Source of the DNA: JAENWD01 sp963796915
Lineage (GTDB): Bacteria; Acidobacteriota; Vicinamibacteria; Vicinamibacterales; JAENWD01
Assembly: GCA_963796915.1 (NCBI GenBank)
Contig: CAWCNI010000002.1
Span: forward strand, 1,178,001-1,242,000
Direction: 5' to 3'
DNA: 64,000 nucleotides
In this document: piece after piece, positions 54,771 to 62,884 of the stretch
Layout of the letters: each line of letters begins with the position of its first letter
Position numbering within the stretch: position 1 is the stretch's first letter
Made by a program: the position numbers and the translations under genes
Notes under the pieces: model-generated
Databases searched by the model: none
Seen by the model: the letters and a program-made list of their open reading frames with translations, nothing else
What the model was told of the DNA's origin: nothing

Positions 54771-55883
54771 ATGAGCCTGGATGCTCGCTATGCCATCCGA
54801 CTGTTCACGATGACCCTCGGCGCCATGGCGCTGACGGCGCTCGCTGGCTGGTACGGCGCGTCGCTCCACGCCCAGTCTCTGGCTGCCTCTACTGATCCGC
54901 AGGTCGCCCAGCTGCAACAGCAGGTGGACGCACTCTCCAAGCGCGTGCTGGCGATGCAGGGCTCCGGGGACGCCAGCACGAAAGTCAAGGCTCCGTTTGA
55001 AGTGGTAGACGGCAACGGAACGCCCATTTTCAGAGTGCTCGCGGCCAAAACAGGCGCACTGGTCGTGATTGGCGACGCCGCCGCAGGCGGAGCCATGATC
55101 GGCGTCGGCGCGTCAGGCGCCGGGTTTGTGTCTGTCCGCAGCGCCGCCGGAAAGGACGCGCTCGGCATTGGTCAATATCGGGGCGCGGGAATGGGCGTCC
55201 ATATCGTGGGCAGCGACGGGGTGGCGGTGAAGAGCAGGCTCGCGCTCGATTCCGGGGGCGACGGTCAGCTCCTGGTCGGGGCAGAAGACTCGAGCGGCGT
55301 CACCCTTGGCGTCGGACGATCGGGTGCAGGCTTCGCGCTGATACGCCGCAGCGACGGCGAGCGTGGAATTGCCCTCGGCCAGATCGATGGCCGGCCCATG
55401 TCGGTTGCGGTCTTCGCGGAGAACGACAAGGAGCTGGTCAGCTTGCGGACGGAGGCCGACGGCGGATCAGTGCAGGTGATGAATCTGAACGGCACTGCCG
55501 TTGGCGGTCTCCTCGGTGGCGAGTCCGGAGGCAAGATGGCGCTGACGGGACCCGACGGCGGGACCAGCGCCGTGAGCATCCTGGTCGACGGCACCGGCGG
55601 CAAGGTGCGAGTCTTCCCGCAAGCCGGCGGACCGGCGCAGGCCGAGCTCACTGCCGACGACAGCGGCGGTTCGTTCACCACCTACAACAGCGCCGGCAGC
55701 TCGACGACCCATCTCGGAACGAAGGGGAGCAAGGGCTACTTCGAGATCAGCGACTCGGCAGGCAGCATCATGGTCGAAGCCGGCTCGCTGGCGTCGCACA
55801 AGGGCTACGTCATGGCGACGCCGTGGCGTCCCAGTCCCGACGTGCGCGGCGACCCCAGTGTGCTCAAAGGCGGCGGAAAGTAA
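54771..55883 (+). CDS. membrane-anchored Gly-rich beta-repeat protein
   Basis: 370 residues. An N-terminal membrane helix (LFTMTLGAMALTALAGWYGA) and short coiled coil (QVAQLQQQVDALSKRVLAMQ) precede repeats built around DGNGTPIFRV / SGAGFVSVRSAAGKDALGIG / SGAGFALIRRSDGERGIALG / GGKMALTGPDGGTSAVSILV. The pattern recalls trimeric fibre or beta-prism repeats found in surface and tail-fibre proteins. No enzymatic motif. Probably a trimeric periplasmic or surface stalk; this is inferred from repeat form only. Confidence 0.6.
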   Translation: MSLDARYAIRLFTMTLGAMALTALAGWYGASLHAQSLAASTDPQVAQLQQQVDALSKRVLAMQGSGDASTKVKAPFEVVDGNGTPIFRVLAAKTGALVVIGDAAAGGAMIGVGASGAGFVSVRSAAGKDALGIGQYRGAGMGVHIVGSDGVAVKSRLALDSGGDGQLLVGAEDSSGVTLGVGRSGAGFALIRRSDGERGIALGQIDGRPMSVAVFAENDKELVSLRTEADGGSVQVMNLNGTAVGGLLGGESGGKMALTGPDGGTSAVSILVDGTGGKVRVFPQAGGPAQAELTADDSGGSFTTYNSAGSSTTHLGTKGSKGYFEISDSAGSIMVEAGSLASHKGYVMATPWRPSPDVRGDPSVLKGGGK

Positions 55884-55889
55884 CTGTAA

Positions 55890-56753
55890 CTACGCCAGCG
55901 CCTTTCCGTACAACACGAGCAGGCGGCTCCACGCCTTCTCGGCCTGCGGCTCGTTGTAGACGTGCGAGTCCGGCGGGCACCAGCCGTGGGCCGCGCCTTC
56001 GTAGACTTCGATCTCGGCCGGGAGGTTCGCCTGCGCGAAGGTGTCCTTCAGGACGGTCTTGTCATTCGGCGCGCGCTCATCGTCGTTGGCGGCAATGGCG
56101 ATCAGGAACTGGGCCTTGCTCTTGGCGGCCTGCAGATGCGGGCTGTTCGGCGCGTCGGTGACGAGTCCGCCGCCGTGGAATGTCGCCACCGCGCCGATGC
56201 GATCGGGGACGGCGGCCGCGGTGCGAAACGCCATCGGGCCGCCCATGCAGTAGCCCTGCGTGCCGATCTTGCGGGTCTTCGCCACCGAGGGCTGCTGATC
56301 CAGCCAGGCGATGAACGCCTTGGCGTCGGTCATGTGCGTCGTCTCGTTCAAGCCCTGCGCGAGCGGCCGCACCTCGCCGATCGGCGTGGCTGCGCCAGCC
56401 TCCGCTGTCGGGGCTTTCTTGACCCGGTAGAACGGGTTCACGACCAGGACCGAGTAGCCGGACTCGGCGAGCCGCTTGCCCATCTGACGGAAGGCCGGGC
56501 GCAGGCCGAAGATGTCCGGCCAGATGAGCACGCCGGCGACTGCACCGCTCGCCGGGTGGACGAAGTAACAGTCGGCGCTGCCGTCCGGCGTCGTGACCAT
56601 CACGTCGGATTCGGTTACCGCGACCGCATTGGCAACCTGCGGGAGCATCATCGTGATGCCGGCGCCGACGAGCACGCCGAACTGGCGGCGGGTCACGTGT
56701 CCGAGCGCTTCGTACTTCTTGCGGTCGTCCTCAAAATGGTCCTGGTCGCACAT
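55890..56753 (-). CDS. Tat-exported dienelactone hydrolase-family protein
   Basis: CAGGAG precedes ATG 56753. N-terminal TRRQFGVLVGAGITMMLPQV resembles a Tat leader. The alpha/beta hydrolase core has nucleophile Cys169 in GTQGYCMGGPMAF, an acid in NDDERAPND and catalytic His in EGAAHGWCPPD, the Cys-His-Asp triad of dienelactone hydrolases. VLIWPDIFGLRPAFRQMGKR is also characteristic. Likely acts on lactones or esters in the periplasm. Confidence 0.92.
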   Translation of the reverse strand: MCDQDHFEDDRKKYEALGHVTRRQFGVLVGAGITMMLPQVANAVAVTESDVMVTTPDGSADCYFVHPASGAVAGVLIWPDIFGLRPAFRQMGKRLAESGYSVLVVNPFYRVKKAPTAEAGAATPIGEVRPLAQGLNETTHMTDAKAFIAWLDQQPSVAKTRKIGTQGYCMGGPMAFRTAAAVPDRIGAVATFHGGGLVTDAPNSPHLQAAKSKAQFLIAIAANDDERAPNDKTVLKDTFAQANLPAEIEVYEGAAHGWCPPDSHVYNEPQAEKAWSRLLVLYGKALA

Positions 56754-56835
56754 AGCGGGCTCCTGTTCGAGAGCGTTGATCACGAGTGACCGCCGATGCA
56801 AGCCGAAGCGTGATCAGCTCGACCGGCGCAGACGT

Positions 56836-58164
56836 TCAGGTCACACCGTAACGACGAAGGGTCTCCTGCATTGCGGCATTGCCCTTCGCCATCGCCGACA
56901 ACGTCATGCCGGCGCCATTGCCGAGCGCTTTGATGTCAGCGCCGGCCGCTACGAGCCGGTCCACCACTGCCGGATAGTCCGCGCCTGCGGCTCGGCGATG
57001 CACCGAGCCGAACGCCGCCCATCCGAGCGGCGTGCTCAGATGGGTCGGATCCCGAGCCTCGACCGGGACGCCGCCGTGCGCGAGGATCCGTTCAACAAGG
57101 CCCACGTGACCCACCCAGCAGGCGGCGTGCAGTGCGGTCCCGCCGTCGACGCCTCCAGCGGCGGGGTCGAAACCGAGGCGGAGCATGAGATCGGCGGCGT
57201 CGAACCTGCCGTCGAAGATGGCCTGGGCCAGATGCGCGGGATGCTCTCGGGTCACCGTCGCGAGCAGCGATGGATCCTCGGCGAGCATCGCGTTGGCTGT
57301 CTGCTCATCGGCGGCCAGCAGCGCGTTGACGAACCTGACCGTCTCCGGGCTTCGCGCCAGCAGCAGCTCGCGAACGTCGCGATGACCGAACTGCGATGCG
57401 ACGTCGTGCGGAGACTTGCCGAAGCCGATCGTCCAGCAGTAGATGTGAAAGGGCGGAACCGGCGCATACCCGGGCTCGTTGATGCGGGCGGCGACGCAGG
57501 ATGGGTCCGTGTCGAGCAGGTGGCCCGCCAGTGCCACGTCCCCGAGACGGGCGGCCATGAAGATGTCTGGCGTCGCCGCGCGCTCCAGCAGGCGCCGGCA
57601 GACCAGCGGCCGATCGACCAGCGCGTACTGGGCGGGCGTGGACTTGTGATCGAGGCAGCGCGCGTCGATGTCTGCCCCGTGGTCGAGGAGGAAGTCGGCG
57701 ATGGCGACTGTCTTCGCCTCGTGAAGCGGTTGCTGTCCGTCCCCGCCCCGCGCGTGAACCACCGAGGCGTCGGCCTTCACGAACGCTGCCAGCTCGTCGA
57801 ACCAGCCGAGGCGTGCCGCCACGTTCGGCGTCAGCGTCGCGCCGTGCGCCATGAGGAATCGGGCAGTCTCTTCAGTGGCGCGGTCGAGGACCGTGTAGGG
57901 CCCGTTCTCCCACTCGCTCCTCAGGTTCACGTCGGCGCCGGCACCGATGAGCGTCGCCAGCAGGGCCTCGTTTTTGGCGGCGATGTGCGCGGCGCGCTGG
58001 CCGAAGGCAAACAGCGGGTCGTTGACGTGTGCCTTGACGTGCGGCAGGGCGAGGAGCTGTTGCGCGCGGCGAACGTCGCCGCCCTCGATCGCCTCGCGGA
58101 ATGCGGCCAGGTCACGTTGCTGTTCGAGGTCGGCGGGCACATCCGGCGAGTTCGGCGTGGACAC
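56836..58164 (-). CDS. ankyrin-repeat protein
   Basis: 442 residues of ankyrin-type repeats: GQRAAHIAAKNEALLATLIG, QQPLHEAKTVAIADFLLDHG, GGTALHAACWVGHVGLVERI, STPLGWAAFGSVHRR. Helical spacers lie in the middle (MAARLGDVALAGHLLDTDPS). No signal peptide or membrane segment, so a cytoplasmic protein-protein interaction protein of unknown partner. Start ATG 58164. Confidence 0.9.
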   Translation of the reverse strand: MSTPNSPDVPADLEQQRDLAAFREAIEGGDVRRAQQLLALPHVKAHVNDPLFAFGQRAAHIAAKNEALLATLIGAGADVNLRSEWENGPYTVLDRATEETARFLMAHGATLTPNVAARLGWFDELAAFVKADASVVHARGGDGQQPLHEAKTVAIADFLLDHGADIDARCLDHKSTPAQYALVDRPLVCRRLLERAATPDIFMAARLGDVALAGHLLDTDPSCVAARINEPGYAPVPPFHIYCWTIGFGKSPHDVASQFGHRDVRELLLARSPETVRFVNALLAADEQTANAMLAEDPSLLATVTREHPAHLAQAIFDGRFDAADLMLRLGFDPAAGGVDGGTALHAACWVGHVGLVERILAHGGVPVEARDPTHLSTPLGWAAFGSVHRRAAGADYPAVVDRLVAAGADIKALGNGAGMTLSAMAKGNAAMQETLRRYGVT

Positions 58165-58195
58165 GAAGCGGTCTCCTTCAACGACGCCCGGCGTG

Positions 58196-58738
58196 TTACT
58201 GCGGAATGATGTGCCTGGTGACGCGTCCGGTCAATTGCTCGTCGCCGATGGACAGATAGAGCTCGCGATCGGTAATCGACAGGCTGAACGCGATCCGCCG
58301 TTCGAGATGCGCCGAGAGCTGGTTCATGAACGAGCGGTCGAAGGCATAGAGCTCGACGTCCTCCGCTCGATGAATCCGTTCGGCGCCCAGGCGACCGAGA
58401 AACTGGGCCGAATCTTTGTGGAGGTAGACAGCGACACGGGGCGCGGCTTTTGACGCCCTGTGCAACCGCGACGCGTCGGGCGCCCCGATCTCGATCCACG
58501 AACGAATCGCGCCGGTGAAGTCCCGGATCGCAATCGCCGGCACGTCCGGGTCCGAGAGGCCTCCGCGCGAGAACTCGATGCCGTCGCCGTACTCCAGGGC
58601 GTACACCAGCACCCGGGTCCAGAGATACTCCTCCGACTCTGACGGATGCCGCGCCACCCGCAGCGCGAGCGTCTCGAATATCCCGCGATCGTGATCCGCA
58701 AGATCGATGTCGAAGTTGTAGATCGTCGCGGTCAGCAT
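58196..58738 (-). CDS. yaeQ: YaeQ family protein
   Basis: 180 residues, YaeQ family with a PD-(D/E)XK-like fold: TIYNFDIDLADHDRGIFETL, LRVARHPSESEEYLWTRVL, YALEYGDGIEFSRGGLSDPD, WIEIGAPDASRLHRASKA (strand containing the family's E-x-G and Lys) and ELYLSIGDEQLTG. The exact role is unknown; E. coli YaeQ has been linked to transcription elongation. Starts at ATG 58738. Confidence 0.95.
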   Translation of the reverse strand: MLTATIYNFDIDLADHDRGIFETLALRVARHPSESEEYLWTRVLVYALEYGDGIEFSRGGLSDPDVPAIAIRDFTGAIRSWIEIGAPDASRLHRASKAAPRVAVYLHKDSAQFLGRLGAERIHRAEDVELYAFDRSFMNQLSAHLERRIAFSLSITDRELYLSIGDEQLTGRVTRHIIPQ

Positions 58739-58825
58739 ACGGGGCTTGGTAACGGGATGTGCCGGAGCCCCCCGATCCTATCAAGCAACAGGACTTGCCG
58801 CCGTTGCGATGAGTGCTCTCGGAAA

Positions 58826-59782
58826 TCAGAACGGGACGCACTCGCCGAGCGAGCAGATTGTCCCCCTGGCGCAAGGCTTGGCGCCGCAGCACTGCGGGTT
58901 ATTTGCCGGGCAGCACCCACCCTTCCCGTTGCCGACGGTACCGGTCGGGCAGCACACCCGGCCAGTGGCAGTGGTCACGATCCGGGCGGTCGGGCAGCAG
59001 TTCTTGTTGCCCGGAGCGCCGGCAATGGCCCCGCAGGACTCGCCCGCCTTGCAGCACTTCCCGTCGCCGGCACCGGCGCAGCAGCTTTCGGTCTTCGTGC
59101 AGCACTGCGAGCCGCACACGGTTGTCCCAGGCACGCAACCACAGACGTTTCTGTTCGAGGCTGGCGGCGTGCTGCCCTTTGGACCGCACTTCTGACCGTG
59201 GTTGCAGCAGGTAACGTGGCTGGCGTCCCAGCAGGGAGACTGATCCGGCTTGCAACAGATTCCCAACTCCCCGCTCAGGCAGGGCTTGTCGCCGACCTTG
59301 CAACAGAGGCTGTGCTTTGCCGATCCGCAGAACTCGCCGCTATCGAGCTTGCAGCAGGTCTTCCCGCACTGGATCTCGTTCTTGTCCTGGTCGCAGTCCT
59401 GGGGCCCGCTACACTTGCCCCCGGCTGCCTTGAGGGACGCGGCGCACTTGCCCTTCGGGCAGCACCACGTCATGGGATTGGGATGCTCCAGATCGTCGTT
59501 CGGGCCGATGCAGCAGTCCTCACGCCCCGGATCGCCACAGCACCCAGTGCTGTGAAAGCCGTCGTAGTCGCCGACCGGGACACAGCAGAATTTCAGGCCG
59601 GGCTGACCGCAGTCTCGCGGCGAGCAGCCGCCCGCCTGCCCGGTGACGGCGGCCGCGCTGGCGGGCCGGAGCGCCCCGAATGCGGTGGCGGCGAGAGCTG
59701 TCGCGATCGTCCGCAACGCCCCGCGGCGAGGCATCGGTGTCGCCAGGGCGCGGGCGAGGTCGTCGAACAGCCCCTGGCTCAT
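58826..59782 (-). CDS. secreted cysteine-rich protein with 47 cysteines
   Basis: 318 residues, apparently Tat-exported (MPRRGALRTIATALAATAFG leader). After the leader I count 47 cysteines, including 15 adjacent CC pairs at intervals of roughly 8-25 residues (KFCCVPVG, DCCIGPND, WCCPKGKC, KTCCKLDSGEFC, QCCTKTESCC, QCCGAKPC). The rest is Gly/Pro/Lys-rich. No known enzyme motif. Repeats suggest many small disulfide knots. Its ATG overlaps the stop of the MauE-thioredoxin gene (ATGA), so the two are translationally coupled. Confidence 0.8.
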   Translation of the reverse strand: MSQGLFDDLARALATPMPRRGALRTIATALAATAFGALRPASAAAVTGQAGGCSPRDCGQPGLKFCCVPVGDYDGFHSTGCCGDPGREDCCIGPNDDLEHPNPMTWCCPKGKCAASLKAAGGKCSGPQDCDQDKNEIQCGKTCCKLDSGEFCGSAKHSLCCKVGDKPCLSGELGICCKPDQSPCWDASHVTCCNHGQKCGPKGSTPPASNRNVCGCVPGTTVCGSQCCTKTESCCAGAGDGKCCKAGESCGAIAGAPGNKNCCPTARIVTTATGRVCCPTGTVGNGKGGCCPANNPQCCGAKPCARGTICSLGECVPF

Positions 59783-61299
59783 AGCCTTCCCCTTCGGCCC
59801 ACCGGCACTGCGGTGTCGGACTCGACGGAGCCGCGGCCTCCCGCGAGCGCGAAGACGGCCTCGGCGCCCGCTGCCAGCGGCGATGCGATGCGTCCCGTGA
59901 CATCGACGAGCACGGCCATCGGCGTGCCCCCGGCACCGAAGGCGGCGCCAACGCGGAACGCGGGGTCGAGGGCGATGGTCGAGGAGAACCCGTCAGCGCG
60001 TGTCGACGTCTCGTCTCCGGACGAGACGATGAGCAGGCGCGGTGCGCCTGCCGGCGCGTGCCGCTCCCACTGACGCAAGTCGTCGCGCATCGACGCGCAG
60101 TAGCCGCAGGACGGGTTCCAGAACACGACGAGGGTGGCCGCTCCCAGCCGAGCCAGTGAAAGGCTCCGGCCGTCCAGTGCGGTCACGCTGAGCTCGGGCA
60201 CCGGCGACCCCAACGGCAGTTCACGCGCCTGCGCGGGCCGGCTGTCCGAGACCGTACGAGCCACCAACTCCCTGATCGACTCGGAGCCCGCGGCAAGATA
60301 ACTGGCGATCGTGCCGTCGGCCGCGATCAGCACAGCACTGGGGGTGCCGGCGGCCTCGTAGGCTTTGTACACGGCCAGGTCCGGATCCGAGAGGACACGT
60401 TCGAGGCGGTGTTCCGATGCCTCGGCACGGCCCGCCTCCCGATCGCCGTCGTTCACAATCGCGATCGTCAGACGATCGACGTGGTCGCGCTGCCAGGCAG
60501 CGATGTCTGGCAGCAGCAACCGGCAGGGCGCGCACGTCCGGCTCGTGAACACGAGCAGGAGCGGATGTCTGGGAGCGAGCAGGTCGCTGAGGGACACGGC
60601 CGCCCCGTTCGTGCCCGCGACAGCAAATGCCGGTGCGTCGGTCCCCGGCGGATGTCCGACCATCGGCGGGACGTCGCGGCCCTTCGCGTCATTGAGGCCC
60701 GCCGCCGTCAGCCGCCGCTCGAGCTCGTCAACGCGCAGCAGCACCCTGCCGTACGATCGCAGCAGGGACACAAATGCCATGACGCCCGCAACGGCGATCG
60801 CGGCAACGGCGATGGCGAGGACCGAGAGGGTCCTGCCGCTGGAGTCGAGACGCGCGAGCCATCCCAACGCCGAGGGCGTGGCGCCCGCCAGGCCGGCGCT
60901 CAACGCCGTGCCGGACAGCACGACCAGGATGCCGTTGCGCGCGAGCGTCTTCCAGCTGACCGGCGCAGCGTTGAGCTGTCCGAAGCAGCGGCACCTGGGG
61001 GCATCGCCGCGCGCAAGCCGCGCCGCGATTGCAGTTGAGAAGACGATCAGCAGCGCTGACGCGCCGGCACCCCCGGCGGTCCGAGTCGGTGCATAGAGCA
61101 GCAGCGCAGCGACTGTCAATTCAGCAAGAGGAAGAAGCAGCCCGAGGATGCCGGCGAGACGTGCCGGAGCGCCGAACTCCTGCACGGAGGTTCGGGTCCC
61201 GGTGCGGTCGGCCAGTTTGGCCACGCCCGCCGTGACGAACACGCCCGCGAGGATCAGGCTCGCAATCAGACCGGCCGCGCCGAGGACGCTCGGTATCAC
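59779..61299 (-). CDS. MauE-type membrane protein fused to two thioredoxin domains
   Basis: N-terminal MauE/DoxX-like four-helix part (LILAGVFVTAGVAKLADR, GILGLLLPLAELTVAALLLY, CRCFGQLNAAPVSWKTLARN) and another helix. A periplasmic thioredoxin-like domain with LLLVFTSRTCAPCRLLLPDI (CAPC) follows, then a second with LVVFWNPSCGYCASMRDDL (CGYC). MauE proteins support disulfide formation in other secreted enzymes. GTG 61299 is the likely start; the frame is open to TTG 61374. Coupled to the 47-cysteine protein, it is probably its dedicated disulfide machinery. Confidence 0.82.
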   Translation of the reverse strand: MIPSVLGAAGLIASLILAGVFVTAGVAKLADRTGTRTSVQEFGAPARLAGILGLLLPLAELTVAALLLYAPTRTAGGAGASALLIVFSTAIAARLARGDAPRCRCFGQLNAAPVSWKTLARNGILVVLSGTALSAGLAGATPSALGWLARLDSSGRTLSVLAIAVAAIAVAGVMAFVSLLRSYGRVLLRVDELERRLTAAGLNDAKGRDVPPMVGHPPGTDAPAFAVAGTNGAAVSLSDLLAPRHPLLLVFTSRTCAPCRLLLPDIAAWQRDHVDRLTIAIVNDGDREAGRAEASEHRLERVLSDPDLAVYKAYEAAGTPSAVLIAADGTIASYLAAGSESIRELVARTVSDSRPAQARELPLGSPVPELSVTALDGRSLSLARLGAATLVVFWNPSCGYCASMRDDLRQWERHAPAGAPRLLIVSSGDETSTRADGFSSTIALDPAFRVGAAFGAGGTPMAVLVDVTGRIASPLAAGAEAVFALAGGRGSVESDTAVPVGRRGRL

Positions 61300-61484
61300 C
61301 GCAACGTCTCTGGAGCTTGTGCGAGCGCCGGGCGCAAGCAGTGGTATGGCAAAGGGAGGCTGATTATCGCGCAACCCGGAGGCAAGTCAAGGTCGCCACG
61401 CCGCGCGGCCGTTCACGCCCGGGCGACGCCGCCCCCACCGTGAGGCGGGGGCGCGCGTCGCGCACGGACTGTCATCGGTGAGCG

Positions 61485-62036
61485 CTACCGCAAGCCAAGC
61501 ATGGCATTGGCCGGGTCGGTATTCCGATCGACAGGCTTGCCATCCTCGGCGACTCGCGAGCCGATGAGGACGCCGCCATTGCGGATGCCCTCGTCGTACT
61601 TCTTCGCGTGGTCCTCCGGGATGCCGGCGCCAATCAGGGCTCCGACAACGCCGCCAGTCGCTGCGCCCGCACCTGCGCCTGCGAGTGCCGCCGCAACCGG
61701 GCCGGCCACCACGAGCCCGAGGCCCGGAATCGCCACCGCTGCGCCGACAGTGAAGATGGTCGCCAGAGCCGCGCCCACGCCGCCGCCCACTACCGCGCCC
61801 GTGCCGAGACCTTCGGCCGCCTTCGAGCTGGCGTCGGTGCTGGCGAAGTATTTCTTGCGCGTGTCGTCGGACATCACGACGTCGATGTCGTCGGTCGGGT
61901 ATTCCTTCCGCAGGCCGTCGTAGGCGTGAATGGCCGCTTCGGGGTCGTCGTAGTAGTCGTAGCGGCGATTGCCAAACGTCTCGCCAGTCACGCCGGTCTT
62001 CGCAGTCTCCTCAGTGAGCAAGTCCTTGGGGGTCAT
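61485..62036 (-). CDS. glycine-zipper protein of general-stress type
   Basis: About 183 residues from ATG 62036 (GGAGAC upstream). The N-terminus reads YYDDPEAAIHAYDGLRKEYP and DDIDVVMSDDTRKKYF. Two Gly/Ala-rich hydrophobic stretches follow (GTGAVVGGGVGAALATIF and GPVAAALAGAGAGAATGG). The C-terminal GIPEDHAKKYDEGIRNGGVL is characteristic of the YflT/general-stress-17M-like group. Probably membrane-associated; function unknown. Confidence 0.78.
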   Translation of the reverse strand: MTPKDLLTEETAKTGVTGETFGNRRYDYYDDPEAAIHAYDGLRKEYPTDDIDVVMSDDTRKKYFASTDASSKAAEGLGTGAVVGGGVGAALATIFTVGAAVAIPGLGLVVAGPVAAALAGAGAGAATGGVVGALIGAGIPEDHAKKYDEGIRNGGVLIGSRVAEDGKPVDRNTDPANAMLGLR

Positions 62037-62369
62037 CGCTGTCTCCAGACAAATCACGCCCGTGGTCGCGGGCGATCGGTGTACGACGTGGTCGGACGGC
62101 GCGTCCGCTCCGAAGGGCGCGTTCACGTGCCGCCCTCTGCACTGCAACAGGTGTTCCGCGTGCCGCGAGCCTATTCGTGGCGATTTGATGGCGTAGGTCT
62201 CGACATGACACGTCCGACGCATCGACTGGGGCGAGATGTGCGCGGCGCTGTCCAATTCCACATCACCGCCGCGGACCTGAGCCGAAGGTCTCGCCATAGC
62301 GGGTGCGCGATCTTTGTGCCTGCGTCGAGGGCACTGGACTTGCACTGCCGAGCGCGAGGTGTTTTGTCG
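62037..62369. other. 333-bp intergenic region
   Basis: Between a divergent minus gene and a plus gene. No convincing ORF, palindrome of the copy 1-8 type or -24/-12 match was seen here. Confidence 0.4.
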
Positions 62370-62615
62370 ATGCCTAAGATGCCTAAGATCACAGCGGACG
62401 AGCTTGTTCGAAACCAGATTGAAAACGACGGCACGCTGGGCTCACCGGTGAAGAAAGAGTCGCCCGACCAGGACAAGGCTGATGCCGACCGAGATGCGGA
62501 CCGCAATTCGGCCGCCTCCGCCGACGACAGCGAGAGCGACGAGCAGCAGGACGAGGACCTCGAGGAGGAGGACTCCGACGAGGAACCGTCAGAGAAAAAG
62601 CACGGCGTGCATTAG
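62370..62615 (+). CDS. small highly acidic protein
   Basis: 81 residues, opening MPKMPKITADELVRNQIEND. The middle and end are Asp/Glu/Ser-rich (SESDEQQDEDLEEEDSDEEP) with a short basic terminus (EKKHGVH). GAGGT precedes ATG 62370. No domain recognised. Predicted disordered; could bind basic partners or cations. It is a separate gene at the end of a longer spurious frame. Confidence 0.6.
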   Translation: MPKMPKITADELVRNQIENDGTLGSPVKKESPDQDKADADRDADRNSAASADDSESDEQQDEDLEEEDSDEEPSEKKHGVH

Positions 62616-62884
62616 CGCTTCACACCACTGTCGACGGCGCCATCGCGGATGCGCTCCGTGTGATCGACGGCGCTGAGCCCGAGGTCCGTCCCACATCGAG
62701 CTCCCTCAGGAGATAGACGAGGCGCAGATCACCCACGCGGCTGCTGGGGCGTGCGCGCGATGTCGCGTTCCACATGGAGACGCAGCGTCCTGCCGGGGCG
62801 CCCTGCCGCGATCGTCTATGCGGAGTATCATGGCCGAGCTGGTCACGACAGACGAGCAGCTGCATGCGGCGTGGAGGCGACAGG

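Noticed and set aside
62638..62664. A ninth palindromic element upstream of the Ser/Thr kinase gene
   Set aside because: Only GCGGATGCGCTCCG resembles copy 4; the left arm and a nearby -24/-12 box are missing.
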